The notes under the pieces are model-generated. The model was not told where the DNA came from. It was given only the letters and a program-made list of their open reading frames with translations, and did not search any database. From Ilyomonas sp965247435 (GTDB lineage: Bacteria; Bacteroidota; Bacteroidia; Chitinophagales; Chitinophagaceae), in assembly GCA_965247435.1 (NCBI GenBank), contig OZ252019.1:806001-870000 (forward strand): 64,000 nucleotides of DNA. The letters are read 5' to 3'. Both the position numbers and the translations under genes were made by a program. Shown one piece after another: positions 52,372 to 62,700 of the stretch. How positions within the stretch are numbered: the stretch's first letter is position 1; each line of letters begins with the position of its first letter.

Positions 52372-55300
52372 ATGAAAAAGTTCTTTGCAGGTGTAGTATG
52401 GCTGTTCCTTACACTGCCGCTCCTGCTTCATGCACAAACATCTGTAGATCCAACCATCAACACGGTCATTACCGGCAGCGTGGCAGATGCTAAAACCAGC
52501 CTTCCGCTCGAAGGCGCAACAGTACGAATCAAGGGTATTACCAACCAGGCACTGACAGACAAAAAAGGCGTGTTTATTTTAAAGACTGCTCAAAAGCTGC
52601 CACTGATTTTAGAAGTTCAGTTTATAGGCTATAAAAAACAGGAAATTGAAGCAGCCTACAACAACATAAACATTCAGCTTCAGGATGAGCAAACACAGTT
52701 GAATGAAGTAGTGGTAGTAGGCTACGGTACGCAGCGCAAAAGCGATATAACCGGCGCTGTAGCCAGTGTAAGCAAAAGCGTGCTTTCGCAGCCTACTGCC
52801 TCCTTTGACAACCTGCTGCAAGGTGCTGTGCCCGGCGTAGCCGTTACCCAAAGCTCTGGTCAGCCCGGTGCTACAGCCACTATCCGTGTGCGCGGCGGCA
52901 ATTCCATTTCTTTTGGCAACGACCCGCTATATGTGATTGATGGATTTATTGTATATAACAACAACAGCTATGTAAATACCGGCGCCTCCAATGGCGTGGG
53001 TGTAAATGCGTTGTCAACAATTAACCCAAGCGATATTGAATCCATTGAGATATTGAAAGATGCATCGGCTACTGCTATTTATGGTTCGCGCGGAGCGAAT
53101 GGCGTGGTGATTATTACTACCCGCAGAGGCAGGAAAGGTGGTACCGAAATCAACTACAGCACGTACATAGGCACGCAGAAAATAAGGAAGAAGCTCGACC
53201 TGATGAATGCTTCGCAATGGGCTGCCCTGGTAAACGATATTAATGAAAGCGATGGCAAGCCGCATACGTTCTCCGATTCTGCTATTGCAGCGTTGGGCAC
53301 AGGCTCCGACTGGCAGAGCGCTGCCTTGAAAGATGCCTCTATGCAAAACCATGAATTGTCGGTTTCGGGCGGTGACGAAAAATCAAGATTCCTTATTTCC
53401 GGCAATTATTACGACCAGGGTGGTACGGTTGTTAATACCGGCTTCAAAAGATATTCCGGCAGGATAAACTACGAGCGTAACATTAGTGATAAACTGAAAG
53501 TTGCAGTTAATATTTTTGGCAGTAACTCCCGGGAAGACAAACTGTTTGGCAATGCTTATGGCAGTATTAACTTCCAGAATACTTCCTTTCCTAACTTATT
53601 ACAACTTTCGCCTGCTGTTCCTATTTACAACGCAGATGGTACTTACAATATCAGCAACCCATATGCTGCCACGCCCACTAATCTGTTGCAGGACATCGCT
53701 AAGACCACCAATCGCAGTTACTTAACACGTGTGTTAAGCAATGCATCCGCTGAGTATAAAATAACAGCAGACCTGACTTTGAAAGTAACAGCCGGTGCAG
53801 ATTTGCTGAATACGAAGCAGAATTATTATTCGCCCTCTTATGCAGGTTCGCCGGGCGGAAGCGCTACCGGTTATGCTACAAAAGGCTATGCATCGGTTGG
53901 TACTGCAACAGCCAACACCTGGATAAACGAGAATACCATTACGTACGATCATGCTTTTCAAAACAGGCACTTTTTAACGGTATTGGCAGGCTATACCATG
54001 CAGCATGAGAACGATGAAAATGCAGTGGCCTCTGCACAAAATTTTCCAAACGACCTGACAAAGTTTAATAACCTCAATTATGCCAGTACGCCCGTGCTTG
54101 CTACTTCCGATGCGCATGAATATTCACTTAATTCTTACCTGGGAAGAGTAAACTATTCGTATAACCACAAGTACAATATTACCGCTACACTTCGTGCAGA
54201 TGGTTCTTCCAAGCTGGGCGCCAACAACCGCTGGGGGTACTTTCCTTCCATTGGTTTGTCGTGGAATGCAAGCCAGGAAAATTTTTTAAAAACATATGCT
54301 CCGGTAGTAAGCAATCTGAAACTCCGCTTATCTGCAGGACAAACCGGTAATTCGGAAGTGCCGCCATATAGTTCATTGGCAGCACTTACACCCACCAATT
54401 ATTATTTTGGCAGTGCGCTGGTTACCGGTATTGCACCGGTACAAATTGCCAATCCTGACCTGAAGTGGGAAACGACTACGCAGTATAATGCGGGAGTTGA
54501 TTTTGGCATATTGGATAACCGTGTAAATTTTACGTTTGACGCTTATTACAAAAAGACCACCGATCTGCTGCTGAATGTACCGTTCCCGCTGTATTCCGGC
54601 TATGCAAGCTCCCTGCAAAACGTGGGCAGCGTGGAGAACAAGGGTATCGAGTTCAGCATCAATTCTGACAACGTTAAGAACAGCAACTTTACCTGGCGTT
54701 CTACCGTGGTATTTGCAGCAAACCGCAACAAGATATTGAGCCTGGGTAACGGCACAACGGCTTACTTTCCGTTAGCGCCTACAGGCTACGTATCGCCGGT
54801 GATTGTAAAAGTAGGTTTGCCGGTTGGTACCTTCTGGGGCTATAATACGGCTGGCTTGTTAACAGCAGATGATATAGCTAAAGGCGCACCCAAATTAACA
54901 GGTGTTCCGCAACTGCAGGGCGACCGCAAATATGTAGATGCCAATGGCGACGGTGTAGTTACATCTGATGATAAACACAACCTGGGCAACGCACAACCTA
55001 AGTTTACGTTTGGCCTATCCAATCAGCTTAATTACAAAGGCTTCGATTTGTCTTTCTTATTCCAGGGCGCTTATGGCAATAAAATATTCAACTTCCTGCA
55101 GCAAAAGCTGGAACTGACTACGGTAAACCTGAATGCTTCTGCTACCTTACTGGACAGGTACAGCTCAACAAATCCAAACGGTACCATGCCCAGGGCAACC
55201 AATGCACCGGTATCGCAGGTGGCAGACATCTATATAGAAAATGGCTCTTATGTAAAGCTGAAGAATCTCACGTTCGGTTATACTATTCCTAAAGGGTTTA

Positions 55301-55488
55301 TTTCTAAAATAGGCGCCAAGCAATTGCGCTTTTATGTATCTGCGCAAAACATCTGGACTTGGACAAAATACACCGGTCTCGATCCGGAAGTGAATTTCTT
55401 CGATACCGATAATACGAAGCAAGGCATAGATTACGGTGTTTATCCAAGTACCAAATCTTTCCTCGCAGGCTTAAACATTACCTTCTGA
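52372..55488 (+). CDS. SusC/RagA TonB-dependent transporter
   Basis: A 1038-residue outer-membrane transporter. It has a signal peptide (residues 1-20, ending LLHAQ), a regulatory domain (ITGSVADAKTSLPLEGATV), a TonB-box-like VVVVGYGTQ, a plug (LYVIDGFIVYNN, ATAIYGSRGANGVVIITTRRG) and a barrel ending in Phe. With SusD and the three downstream sulfatases it probably imports sulfated compounds. First structural gene after the Cys-rich leader. Confidence 0.94.
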   Translation: MKKFFAGVVWLFLTLPLLLHAQTSVDPTINTVITGSVADAKTSLPLEGATVRIKGITNQALTDKKGVFILKTAQKLPLILEVQFIGYKKQEIEAAYNNINIQLQDEQTQLNEVVVVGYGTQRKSDITGAVASVSKSVLSQPTASFDNLLQGAVPGVAVTQSSGQPGATATIRVRGGNSISFGNDPLYVIDGFIVYNNNSYVNTGASNGVGVNALSTINPSDIESIEILKDASATAIYGSRGANGVVIITTRRGRKGGTEINYSTYIGTQKIRKKLDLMNASQWAALVNDINESDGKPHTFSDSAIAALGTGSDWQSAALKDASMQNHELSVSGGDEKSRFLISGNYYDQGGTVVNTGFKRYSGRINYERNISDKLKVAVNIFGSNSREDKLFGNAYGSINFQNTSFPNLLQLSPAVPIYNADGTYNISNPYAATPTNLLQDIAKTTNRSYLTRVLSNASAEYKITADLTLKVTAGADLLNTKQNYYSPSYAGSPGGSATGYATKGYASVGTATANTWINENTITYDHAFQNRHFLTVLAGYTMQHENDENAVASAQNFPNDLTKFNNLNYASTPVLATSDAHEYSLNSYLGRVNYSYNHKYNITATLRADGSSKLGANNRWGYFPSIGLSWNASQENFLKTYAPVVSNLKLRLSAGQTGNSEVPPYSSLAALTPTNYYFGSALVTGIAPVQIANPDLKWETTTQYNAGVDFGILDNRVNFTFDAYYKKTTDLLLNVPFPLYSGYASSLQNVGSVENKGIEFSINSDNVKNSNFTWRSTVVFAANRNKILSLGNGTTAYFPLAPTGYVSPVIVKVGLPVGTFWGYNTAGLLTADDIAKGAPKLTGVPQLQGDRKYVDANGDGVVTSDDKHNLGNAQPKFTFGLSNQLNYKGFDLSFLFQGAYGNKIFNFLQQKLELTTVNLNASATLLDRYSSTNPNGTMPRATNAPVSQVADIYIENGSYVKLKNLTFGYTIPKGFISKIGAKQLRFYVSAQNIWTWTKYTGLDPEVNFFDTDNTKQGIDYGVYPSTKSFLAGLNITF

Positions 55489-55540
55489 GATCTCAGCCGT
55501 TAACTGCAATCTGATAATCATTAACTATTAAGAAACAGCA

Positions 55541-56998
55541 ATGAAAAAAATATTCATTCTATTTATAAGCGCAGGTATTTTCTTCTCCTGCAACAAACTG
55601 GTGGAAGCGCCGGATTCTATCATCACTAACTCACAATTTTATAAAACACCATCCGATGCTATAGCTGCTGTGAATGCAGCATACAGCACCCTGAACACCG
55701 ACGCGGCTGCAGATTTCCCGATCTATGGCAGAGACCTGAACCTGCTTACCGGCAACGGCAGTGACGACCAGATCTTTAGCCCGTCCAATACCAACCCCGA
55801 TGTGCGGGCACTGGGCACTACTACGTATGTGCCTGCCAACGACAGGATAAAGAAAAACTGGCAGCAGCACTATTTTGGTATCAGCCGGGCCAATGTGGCC
55901 ATTGATAATATCCCCGATATAATCATGGACACCGCGGTACAGAGCCGGCTTATTCGCGAAGCAAAATTTATAAGAGGATTGTTGTACTTCAACATTGTGC
56001 GTTTATGGGGCGATGCACCGCTTATCCTGCACGATCCTACAAGCACGGATGTGAATGCATTAAAAGTAAGCCGCGCACCCAAAGACAGTGTATATCTGCA
56101 AATCATCAGCGATTTAACCGATGCCACGCATCTTCCCCAAACGTTTACCGGTACCGATAAAGGACGTGTAACCAGCGGCGCGGCGCATGCATTGTTAGCT
56201 AAGGTTTATCTTACAAGAAAAGAATGGGATAAAGCATTGGTTGAGTTGAATGAAGTAATGAACGGCGGCTATGGCTATGATCTCTTTCCTAATTATTATG
56301 ATGCTTTTCAAAAGACGACCAAGAATGGCGTAGAACATATTTTTTCGGTACAGTTTGAAACTAACTTAGGCGCAAAGAACAGCGTGCAGAATTTAAGCAG
56401 CGCTCAATTCAATTCCTTCAACCCGTCCGTTTACCCGGGCGATGGGCCGGCGGATAGTACGTTGTATCAGTTGTTTGCGCCTAACGATACCCGCAGGGAC
56501 GTAACTTTCTTTACCACCCTTATAAACCCTGCAACCGGGCAGCCTGTAAATTTTGGAGCGGCCCGCTTTAAAAAATGGATAGATTTTTCCCTATCCCCGC
56601 TCACCAACCAGGCAGCAAGTGGTTTAAACTTCCCGGTTATCCGCTATGCCGATGTTTTACTGATGTATGCAGAAGCCTTGAACGAACTCAACGGTGGCCC
56701 TACAGCAGAAGCTTATGCAGCCATCAACCGGGTAAGAACACGTGCGCATATCGAAAACCTCACCGAAGGTTTGAACCAGGCCGATTTTCGTGATTCTGTT
56801 TTCCTGGAAAGAAGAAAAGAGTTTATCCAGGAAGGCAACCGCTGGTTCGATTTGTCGCGCCGGGGGGGCACTTATTTGTATGATGCGCTTAAAAAGCTTC
56901 CCGCTAAAACAGGCGCTGCTGTAAGAGACACTTTATACCCTATACCGCAGGTAGAAATTGATTTGAACCCGTTATTGACGCAAAATCCGGGCTGGTAA
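55541..56998 (+). CDS. SusD/RagB substrate-binding lipoprotein
   Basis: A 485-residue lipoprotein; lipobox IFFSC (Cys17) follows a short signal. SusD landmarks are EAKFIRGLLYFNIVRLWGDAPL, SGAAHALLAKVYLTRKEWD, RYADVLLMYAEALNEL and ERRKEFIQEGNRWFDLSRRG. It pairs with the SusC 52 bases upstream. The binding site is probably specific for a sulfate ester or sulfated sugar, inferred from the neighbouring sulfatases. Confidence 0.93.
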   Translation: MKKIFILFISAGIFFSCNKLVEAPDSIITNSQFYKTPSDAIAAVNAAYSTLNTDAAADFPIYGRDLNLLTGNGSDDQIFSPSNTNPDVRALGTTTYVPANDRIKKNWQQHYFGISRANVAIDNIPDIIMDTAVQSRLIREAKFIRGLLYFNIVRLWGDAPLILHDPTSTDVNALKVSRAPKDSVYLQIISDLTDATHLPQTFTGTDKGRVTSGAAHALLAKVYLTRKEWDKALVELNEVMNGGYGYDLFPNYYDAFQKTTKNGVEHIFSVQFETNLGAKNSVQNLSSAQFNSFNPSVYPGDGPADSTLYQLFAPNDTRRDVTFFTTLINPATGQPVNFGAARFKKWIDFSLSPLTNQAASGLNFPVIRYADVLLMYAEALNELNGGPTAEAYAAINRVRTRAHIENLTEGLNQADFRDSVFLERRKEFIQEGNRWFDLSRRGGTYLYDALKKLPAKTGAAVRDTLYPIPQVEIDLNPLLTQNPGW

Positions 56999-57133
56999 AA
57001 ATTTGATATGGAATAGTGGAGTTTAAACATGAGCATTTCAACCCTTCCCTTAAATAACAACTGTTTAAAGCAGCAGGTAAATTATTGTAATTGTAAGCAC
57101 AGGCAGTGGTGCAGAACGCATGAAAGAAAAACT

Positions 57134-59008
57134 ATGAAGCAATTTAAAACCATCATTGGCATAAGCTGTTTGTTAATGCTTTCGCTGGCTTCTTTTGCAC
57201 AGGACCAAACGGATGCAGGAGAATGGAAAGGAAAGATTGAAAAATCTATTCAGCAATCTACGCCTTACAAAATAGACTATGTAAAGAAGGCTGCAGAAGG
57301 CAGTCCCAATGTGTTACTGATCTTATTGGATGATGTTGGCTTTGGAGCCTCCGAAGCGTTTGGCGGTTTGATTCATACACCCAATTTAGACTCGCTTGCC
57401 GGCAATGGCTTGCGATATACCAACTTTCATACGACCGGCATTTGCTCGCCTACGCGCTCTGCATTACTTACCGGCCGAAACCATCATTATGTAGGCATGG
57501 GCATGTTTCCGCATTATCAAAACTCTGCCGGCTTTCCGGGTTACAATGCGCACATTCCTGCCAAAGACGGAACTATTGCAGAAGTGCTGCACAACAATGG
57601 TTATGCAACGTATCATTTAGGCAAATGGCACCTTACACCCGACGAAGACACGACCGATTTAGGTCCGTTCGACCGCTGGCCTTCCGGTAAAGGATTCGAC
57701 CATAACCTGAGTTTCTTGGGCGGCGCCACAGACCAGTATAAGCCCAATCTTATCGAGGACAATAAGCATGTACAGCCGGATGGCAGGCAACTCAATGCGC
57801 AGTTGGTCGACAAGGCTATTTCTTATCTCTCCTACCAGCAGGAAAAGGCGCCGGGCAAACCTTTCTTTATGTACTTCGCCACCGGTGCCACGCATGCTCC
57901 GCACCAGGTTGATAAAGAATGGAGTGATAAGTATAAAGGCAAATTTGATGAAGGCTGGGATGTATATAGAACACAGGTTTTTGCGGCTCAAAAAAAGCTG
58001 GGTGTAATACCTGCTTATGCGCAACTGCCCGAGCGGAATGAAATGATAAAAGCCTGGAGAGACTTGCCTGCCGGTGAGCAAAAACTGAATGCACGGTTTA
58101 TGGAAGTGTATGCCGGCTACCTGGAATACACCGATTATGAAATAGGCAGACTGATTCAATATCTAAAGACATCTAACCAGTTAGACAATACCATTGTTTT
58201 AGTGATTGTTGGTGACAACGGCGCCAGTAAAGAAGGTACGGAATATGGCGTTACTACCAAAGAAACAAGGTTTGTAAATGCATCCTTAACACGCGAAGCC
58301 TACAAGCAATTAGAGCTTAAAGATTATACTAAAATAGGCACCAAAGAGGTGGTCCTTGCAGCCAATTATCCATTAGGTTGGGCGCAGGCTTGCAACACAC
58401 CATTCCGCTACTGGAAAAGCGATGCCAATGCAGAAGGCGCTACGCACAATCCATTAATCGTTTACTATCCCAAATACATACAGGAGAAAGGCGGCATCAG
58501 GTGGCAATACGGGCATGTAACAGACATCTTTCCAACCATAGAGGAACTGATAAAACTTAAGCAGCCTGCATACATCAAAGGCATCAAACAAGATACTTTG
58601 CAGGGCTACAGTCTTGCATATTCTTTCAATAATAAAACTGCGCCATCCGTACACACCGAGCAGTATTATACCATTTACGGCAACCGCGCTATTTATAAAG
58701 ATGGCTGGAAAGCATCTGCAGCGCATCATCCCAACGGTATTGATTTGTTCACCTTCTCCGATGATGCAAAAAAAGACACAACAGACGATCCGGATAAAGA
58801 TGTATGGGAGCTGTACAACCTCAATGACGACTTCAACGAGCGCATCAACCTCGCGGCAAAATATCCGGAGAAATTAAAAGCGCTGAAGGCATTATACGAC
58901 AAGGATGCCTGGAAGTATCATATCTATCCCCTGCTTGATTTTAAATATGCGTCCGACAAACTAAAAGCAAGGCAAACCAGTAAACTGACGGTTCAGAAAA
59001 AAGATTAG
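57134..59008 (+). CDS. sulfatase 1 (arylsulfatase type)
   Basis: A 624-residue exported sulfatase hydrolysing sulfate esters. The start at 57134 gives a signal peptide (ending ASFAQ), unlike the upstream frame. The maturation motif CSPTRSALLTG carries Cys104, which becomes formylglycine; Asp pair LILLDDVGFG binds Ca2+, and WHLTPDEDTTDLGPFD and VIVGDNGASKEG hold further metal ligands. The third sulfatase is its close paralogue (shared THAPHQV, LGWAQACNTPF, WELYNL). One base separates it from the next gene. Confidence 0.93.
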   Translation: MKQFKTIIGISCLLMLSLASFAQDQTDAGEWKGKIEKSIQQSTPYKIDYVKKAAEGSPNVLLILLDDVGFGASEAFGGLIHTPNLDSLAGNGLRYTNFHTTGICSPTRSALLTGRNHHYVGMGMFPHYQNSAGFPGYNAHIPAKDGTIAEVLHNNGYATYHLGKWHLTPDEDTTDLGPFDRWPSGKGFDHNLSFLGGATDQYKPNLIEDNKHVQPDGRQLNAQLVDKAISYLSYQQEKAPGKPFFMYFATGATHAPHQVDKEWSDKYKGKFDEGWDVYRTQVFAAQKKLGVIPAYAQLPERNEMIKAWRDLPAGEQKLNARFMEVYAGYLEYTDYEIGRLIQYLKTSNQLDNTIVLVIVGDNGASKEGTEYGVTTKETRFVNASLTREAYKQLELKDYTKIGTKEVVLAANYPLGWAQACNTPFRYWKSDANAEGATHNPLIVYYPKYIQEKGGIRWQYGHVTDIFPTIEELIKLKQPAYIKGIKQDTLQGYSLAYSFNNKTAPSVHTEQYYTIYGNRAIYKDGWKASAAHHPNGIDLFTFSDDAKKDTTDDPDKDVWELYNLNDDFNERINLAAKYPEKLKALKALYDKDAWKYHIYPLLDFKYASDKLKARQTSKLTVQKKD

Positions 59009-59009
59009 C

Positions 59010-60545
59010 ATGAAGCAATTCAGGATCATTGGCGTACTATTTTTTTTAACTGCAGCATTTTCTTCTTTTGCGCAGAAAAAGGAAGCTGTCAGCAGACCCA
59101 ATATCATCGTCATTTGCGCGGATGATCTGGGCTGGAAAGAAACTTCTGCCTTTGGCAATACGCGCATCAAAACACCGCATATTGATTCTTTGGGAATAAG
59201 AGGGACACGATTTTCACAGGCGTATTCCTGTGCGCCCATCTGCAGCCCCGGCAGGGCAGGCTTGCTGACAGGCCGCTACCAAAACCGCTTTGGCTTTGAA
59301 TTTTTAACACCTGAAAATTTAAAAGATTCAAGCCGTCCTGGTGCCATACCTGCGCACAGGATTAAAAATAATAACGTAGGCAATTTTACCCTGAACGGAC
59401 TGGTGGAACCGGGCGTAGATCCGGAGTCGTTTAAAAAGCTGAACTCCGGCATACCCGAAACAGAAATCACTTTAGCAGAAGCGCTAAAAAGCAATGGATA
59501 TGCAACCGCCATTATAGGCAAGTGGCATTTGGGTGAAAACGATGGGTTTTATCCTACCCAAAACGGCTTCGATTATTTCTACGGTTGCCTGGGCTGGGGA
59601 ACGATGTACACAGAAGAAAGTGATACCAGTGTAATCAGTAAACCGCGTTTCTTCGAGCGCTACCTGTTCCCGGAAACAAGAGCCGGCATTTTCAATATCG
59701 TTCGAAATAAAGAAGCGGTAAAGGAAACAAAGTATCTCACCGATGCTTTTGGGGACGAAGCAGTACAATTTATTTCAAATAATAAAAACAAGCCTTTCTT
59801 CCTGTACCTGCCTTTCAATGCGGTGCACGACCCGTTGCAGGCAAAGAAAGAAGATTTTGATGCAACACCTTCCAATCTTGATTCTTCCATCCGCATCCAG
59901 CTTGCAATGACGAAGAACCTGGATGATAACGTTGGAAAAGTGATGACTGCCCTGAAAGCACTGCATTTGGATAATAATACCATTGTGTTTCTTACAAGCG
60001 ATAACGGCGGACCTACTTATTTCAAAACCGTTGATAACACGCCTTTGAAAGGCGGCAAGCTTTCGCATTTTGAAGGTGGTATCCGCGTGTCGTATTTTAT
60101 TCAGTATCCGGGTAAAATTCCTGCCGGAAAAGTGTATGATAATCCGGTGAGCAACTTCGATATTTTCTCTACTGCAATGGCTGCTGCTAACGCAAAAATG
60201 CCTGACGATAGAAAGCTCGACGGCGTGAATTTGATTCCTTATGTAAATGGAAAAGATACCAGCAAACCGCACAACATTTTATGCTGGCGCAATGGCTATT
60301 CCAAAGCAATCCGGAAAGGCGACTGGAAGTTGTATATGAACGACCGTAAAGGCGTGCAATATTTATACAATTTAAAAAAGGACAAGAGCGAAACAACAGA
60401 CTTATCACAGCAACATCCGGAGAAGGTAAAAGAGCTGTTGCTGGACTTTAAAAAATGGGAAGAACAAATGGTGAAACCTTCCTGGCAAAACATCCGCAAC
60501 GTATTGCTGCCGGTAGGCGACGACTATTTCTATTTCCCGATTTAA
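59010..60545 (+). CDS. sulfatase 2 (formylglycine-dependent)
   Basis: A 511-residue exported sulfatase of a different subgroup from its two neighbours. It has a signal peptide (ending SSFAQ), the maturation motif CSPGRAGLLTGRYQNRFGFE with Cys78 as formylglycine precursor, IVICADDLGW, KWHLGENDGFYPTQNGFDYFYG and LTSDNGGPTYF. The pattern resembles N-acetylgalactosamine-type or glycan sulfatases. It starts one base after sulfatase 1 ends, so the two are translationally coupled. Confidence 0.93.
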   Translation: MKQFRIIGVLFFLTAAFSSFAQKKEAVSRPNIIVICADDLGWKETSAFGNTRIKTPHIDSLGIRGTRFSQAYSCAPICSPGRAGLLTGRYQNRFGFEFLTPENLKDSSRPGAIPAHRIKNNNVGNFTLNGLVEPGVDPESFKKLNSGIPETEITLAEALKSNGYATAIIGKWHLGENDGFYPTQNGFDYFYGCLGWGTMYTEESDTSVISKPRFFERYLFPETRAGIFNIVRNKEAVKETKYLTDAFGDEAVQFISNNKNKPFFLYLPFNAVHDPLQAKKEDFDATPSNLDSSIRIQLAMTKNLDDNVGKVMTALKALHLDNNTIVFLTSDNGGPTYFKTVDNTPLKGGKLSHFEGGIRVSYFIQYPGKIPAGKVYDNPVSNFDIFSTAMAAANAKMPDDRKLDGVNLIPYVNGKDTSKPHNILCWRNGYSKAIRKGDWKLYMNDRKGVQYLYNLKKDKSETTDLSQQHPEKVKELLLDFKKWEEQMVKPSWQNIRNVLLPVGDDYFYFPI

Positions 60546-60583
60546 TGCAATTGAGATTTTATTATTAAAACTAAAGACGCTAC

Positions 60584-62488
60584 ATGAAAAAATTACGATT
60601 TCTTTTAACTGCGGGAGCAGGATTAATCTTATCTGCCCATAGCATTGCCCAAACCACAACGCAGCCCTACGGCGGAACCATCGGCAAAACGCTGAACGAA
60701 TCCAAAGAGTGGTGGCCGGCGCCGGTAAAGCCGGCAGCCGGTGCTCCAAACGTTATTTGGATAATGATTGATGATGTTGGCTTTGGTGCTACTTCTACAT
60801 TCGGCGGTGTTATTCCAACACCAACCTTCGACTCGCTTGCCAATAACGGCTTGCGTTATACCAACTTTCACACCTGCGCTATTTGTGCGCCTACAAGAGC
60901 TGCTTTGCTTACGGGACGAAACAGCGGAACCGTTCACATGAGTGGCTTTGCGCACTATTGGGGCAGCGCCGGCTTTCCGGGCTGGGATGGATATATTCCT
61001 GAAAAAGATGGAACGATAGCAGAGATTTTAAAACAGTCGGGCTATGCAACATTTGCCGTAGGCAAATACGGCGTAACGCCCGATGCGGAAGCAACAGATG
61101 CCGGTCCGTTCGACCATTGGCCGCTTGGCAAAGGCTTCGAGCATTTTTTTGGTTTTCTTGGCTCTGAAACCGACCAGTATCATCCTGCGCTGGTAGAAGA
61201 CAATGCGTCTGCTAAACCTGACGGTCGCCACTTCAGCGAACAGCTTACAGACAAGGCAATCTCTTACATTGCAAAAGAAAAGAAAGCCAATCCGGAAAAG
61301 CCGTTTTTCTTATACTATGCACCTGCAGCAACACATGCGCCACACCAGGTGCCCGATGACTGGAGAGATAAATACAAAGGGGCGTTTGATGATGGATGGG
61401 ATGCCTTCCGGCAAAAGGTTTTTGTCAATCAAAAAAAGCTTGGCTTGATTCCAACCTACGCGCAGTTGCCGGCGCGTAATGCACGCGTGCCTGCATGGGA
61501 TTCACTGCCGGTTGAAGAAAAGAAATTATACGCCCGTTTCATGGAAGTATATGCGGCGTATCTTACTTATACCGATTACCAGGTAAGCCGCGTAATTGAT
61601 GAATTAAAGCAAATCAATCAGCTTGACAACACACTCATTTTTGTAATGATTGGCGACAATGGCGCAAGCAAAGAAGGCTCAGATAACGGCGTGGTAGAAA
61701 AAGCCTGGGGACCGCGTTATGATAAAAACATCACCAGGGAACAATACATTAAAAAGAACGAAGAAGCCATCAACCGGATTGGTACGCCGGAAACAGAACC
61801 CAACTATCCGCTGGGCTGGGCGCAGGCTTGCAACACGCCATTCAAGTATTGGAAACAAGACGCCAACAGCGAAGGCGGCACGCACAATCCATTGATTGTT
61901 TTTTACCCCAAAGGCATTACCGACAAAGGCGCTATCCGTACGCAATATGGACATGTAAACGATATACTGCCTACCACGCTGGAGTTTGTTGGTATCAAAG
62001 CGCCTGAATATATAAGAGGCATTAAGCAGGATTCTTTGCAGGGCACATCGCTGGTGTATTCATTCAACAATGCGGCTGCGCCATCACGTCATACCGTTCA
62101 ATACTATTACATTTTTGGTGCACGCGCTATTTATAAAGATGACTGGAAAGCAGCCGCAGCGCACCATCCCGATGCAAACGACCTCGCTGCTTTTGGCGAT
62201 ACACCGCCGCCGGTCAGAGATTTTGATAAAGATGTTTGGGAATTGTACAACCTGAAGGAAGACTTCAACGAACGCAATGATTTAGCGAAGAAAAATCCTG
62301 CGAAACTTGCGGAGTTAAAAGCCCTGTTTGATACCGAAGCAAAGAAAAACCAACTCTATCCGATGCTCGATTGGCAGGATGTGTATCAGCAGAAATTTAT
62401 CAACTCAAAAAAGGCAGCTACATTTTCTGCACCACCGCCACCGGCAAGCAAACTGCAGCCGGTAGCTAAACAGTCCGGCGCACAGTAA
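60584..62488 (+). CDS. sulfatase 3 (arylsulfatase type)
   Basis: A 634-residue exported paralogue of sulfatase 1. It has a signal peptide (ending HSIAQ), the maturation motif CAPTRAALLTG with Cys101, WIMIDDVGFGATSTFGG, VMIGDNGASKEGSDNG and FKYWKQDANSEGGTHNPL. A Pro/Ala-rich C-terminal tail follows (residues 612-634). Two related enzymes in one operon suggest overlapping substrates, typical of scavenging rather than ordered degradation of one glycan. Confidence 0.93.
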   Translation: MKKLRFLLTAGAGLILSAHSIAQTTTQPYGGTIGKTLNESKEWWPAPVKPAAGAPNVIWIMIDDVGFGATSTFGGVIPTPTFDSLANNGLRYTNFHTCAICAPTRAALLTGRNSGTVHMSGFAHYWGSAGFPGWDGYIPEKDGTIAEILKQSGYATFAVGKYGVTPDAEATDAGPFDHWPLGKGFEHFFGFLGSETDQYHPALVEDNASAKPDGRHFSEQLTDKAISYIAKEKKANPEKPFFLYYAPAATHAPHQVPDDWRDKYKGAFDDGWDAFRQKVFVNQKKLGLIPTYAQLPARNARVPAWDSLPVEEKKLYARFMEVYAAYLTYTDYQVSRVIDELKQINQLDNTLIFVMIGDNGASKEGSDNGVVEKAWGPRYDKNITREQYIKKNEEAINRIGTPETEPNYPLGWAQACNTPFKYWKQDANSEGGTHNPLIVFYPKGITDKGAIRTQYGHVNDILPTTLEFVGIKAPEYIRGIKQDSLQGTSLVYSFNNAAAPSRHTVQYYYIFGARAIYKDDWKAAAAHHPDANDLAAFGDTPPPVRDFDKDVWELYNLKEDFNERNDLAKKNPAKLAELKALFDTEAKKNQLYPMLDWQDVYQQKFINSKKAATFSAPPPPASKLQPVAKQSGAQ

Positions 62489-62505
62489 TAAAATACTCGG
62501 CGGAA

Positions 62506-62611
62506 AATAACCTTCTGTCTTAATGTAATGTACTCAATGGATAAAGCGGGTTTTCATGAGCAGCTAATTCTTTTATTTTTTAAGTACAGAAAAACAGGGC
62601 AGAAGGTTATT
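62506..62611. repeat. inverted repeat flanking a 106-bp unit
   Basis: AATAACCTTCTG (62506-62517) and CAGAAGGTTATT (62600-62611) are perfect 12-bp inverted repeats enclosing an AT-rich non-coding core. No convincing target duplication is seen. It is either a small MITE or a large stem at the end of the sulfatase transcript. Confidence 0.45.
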
Positions 62612-62619
62612 ATCTGCAG

Positions 62620-62660
62620 GTGTCAGACACGCTATTGATGACTTTATAAGTGTCAGACAC
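62620..62660. promoter_or_regulatory. two GTGTCAGACAC palindromes 30 bp apart
   Basis: The 11-bp palindrome GTGTCAGACAC occurs at 62620-62630 and 62650-62660, exactly 30 bases apart, 40 bases before the PstS-like gene. Three helical turns of spacing suits an operator pair for a dimeric regulator. The words could alternatively be a dispersed REP-like repeat, as related GTGTC/GACAC words are common in intergenic repeats. Confidence 0.5.
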
Positions 62661-62700
62661 CTATAACACCCAGCAGCAACTTACCAGAATAATTATAATT

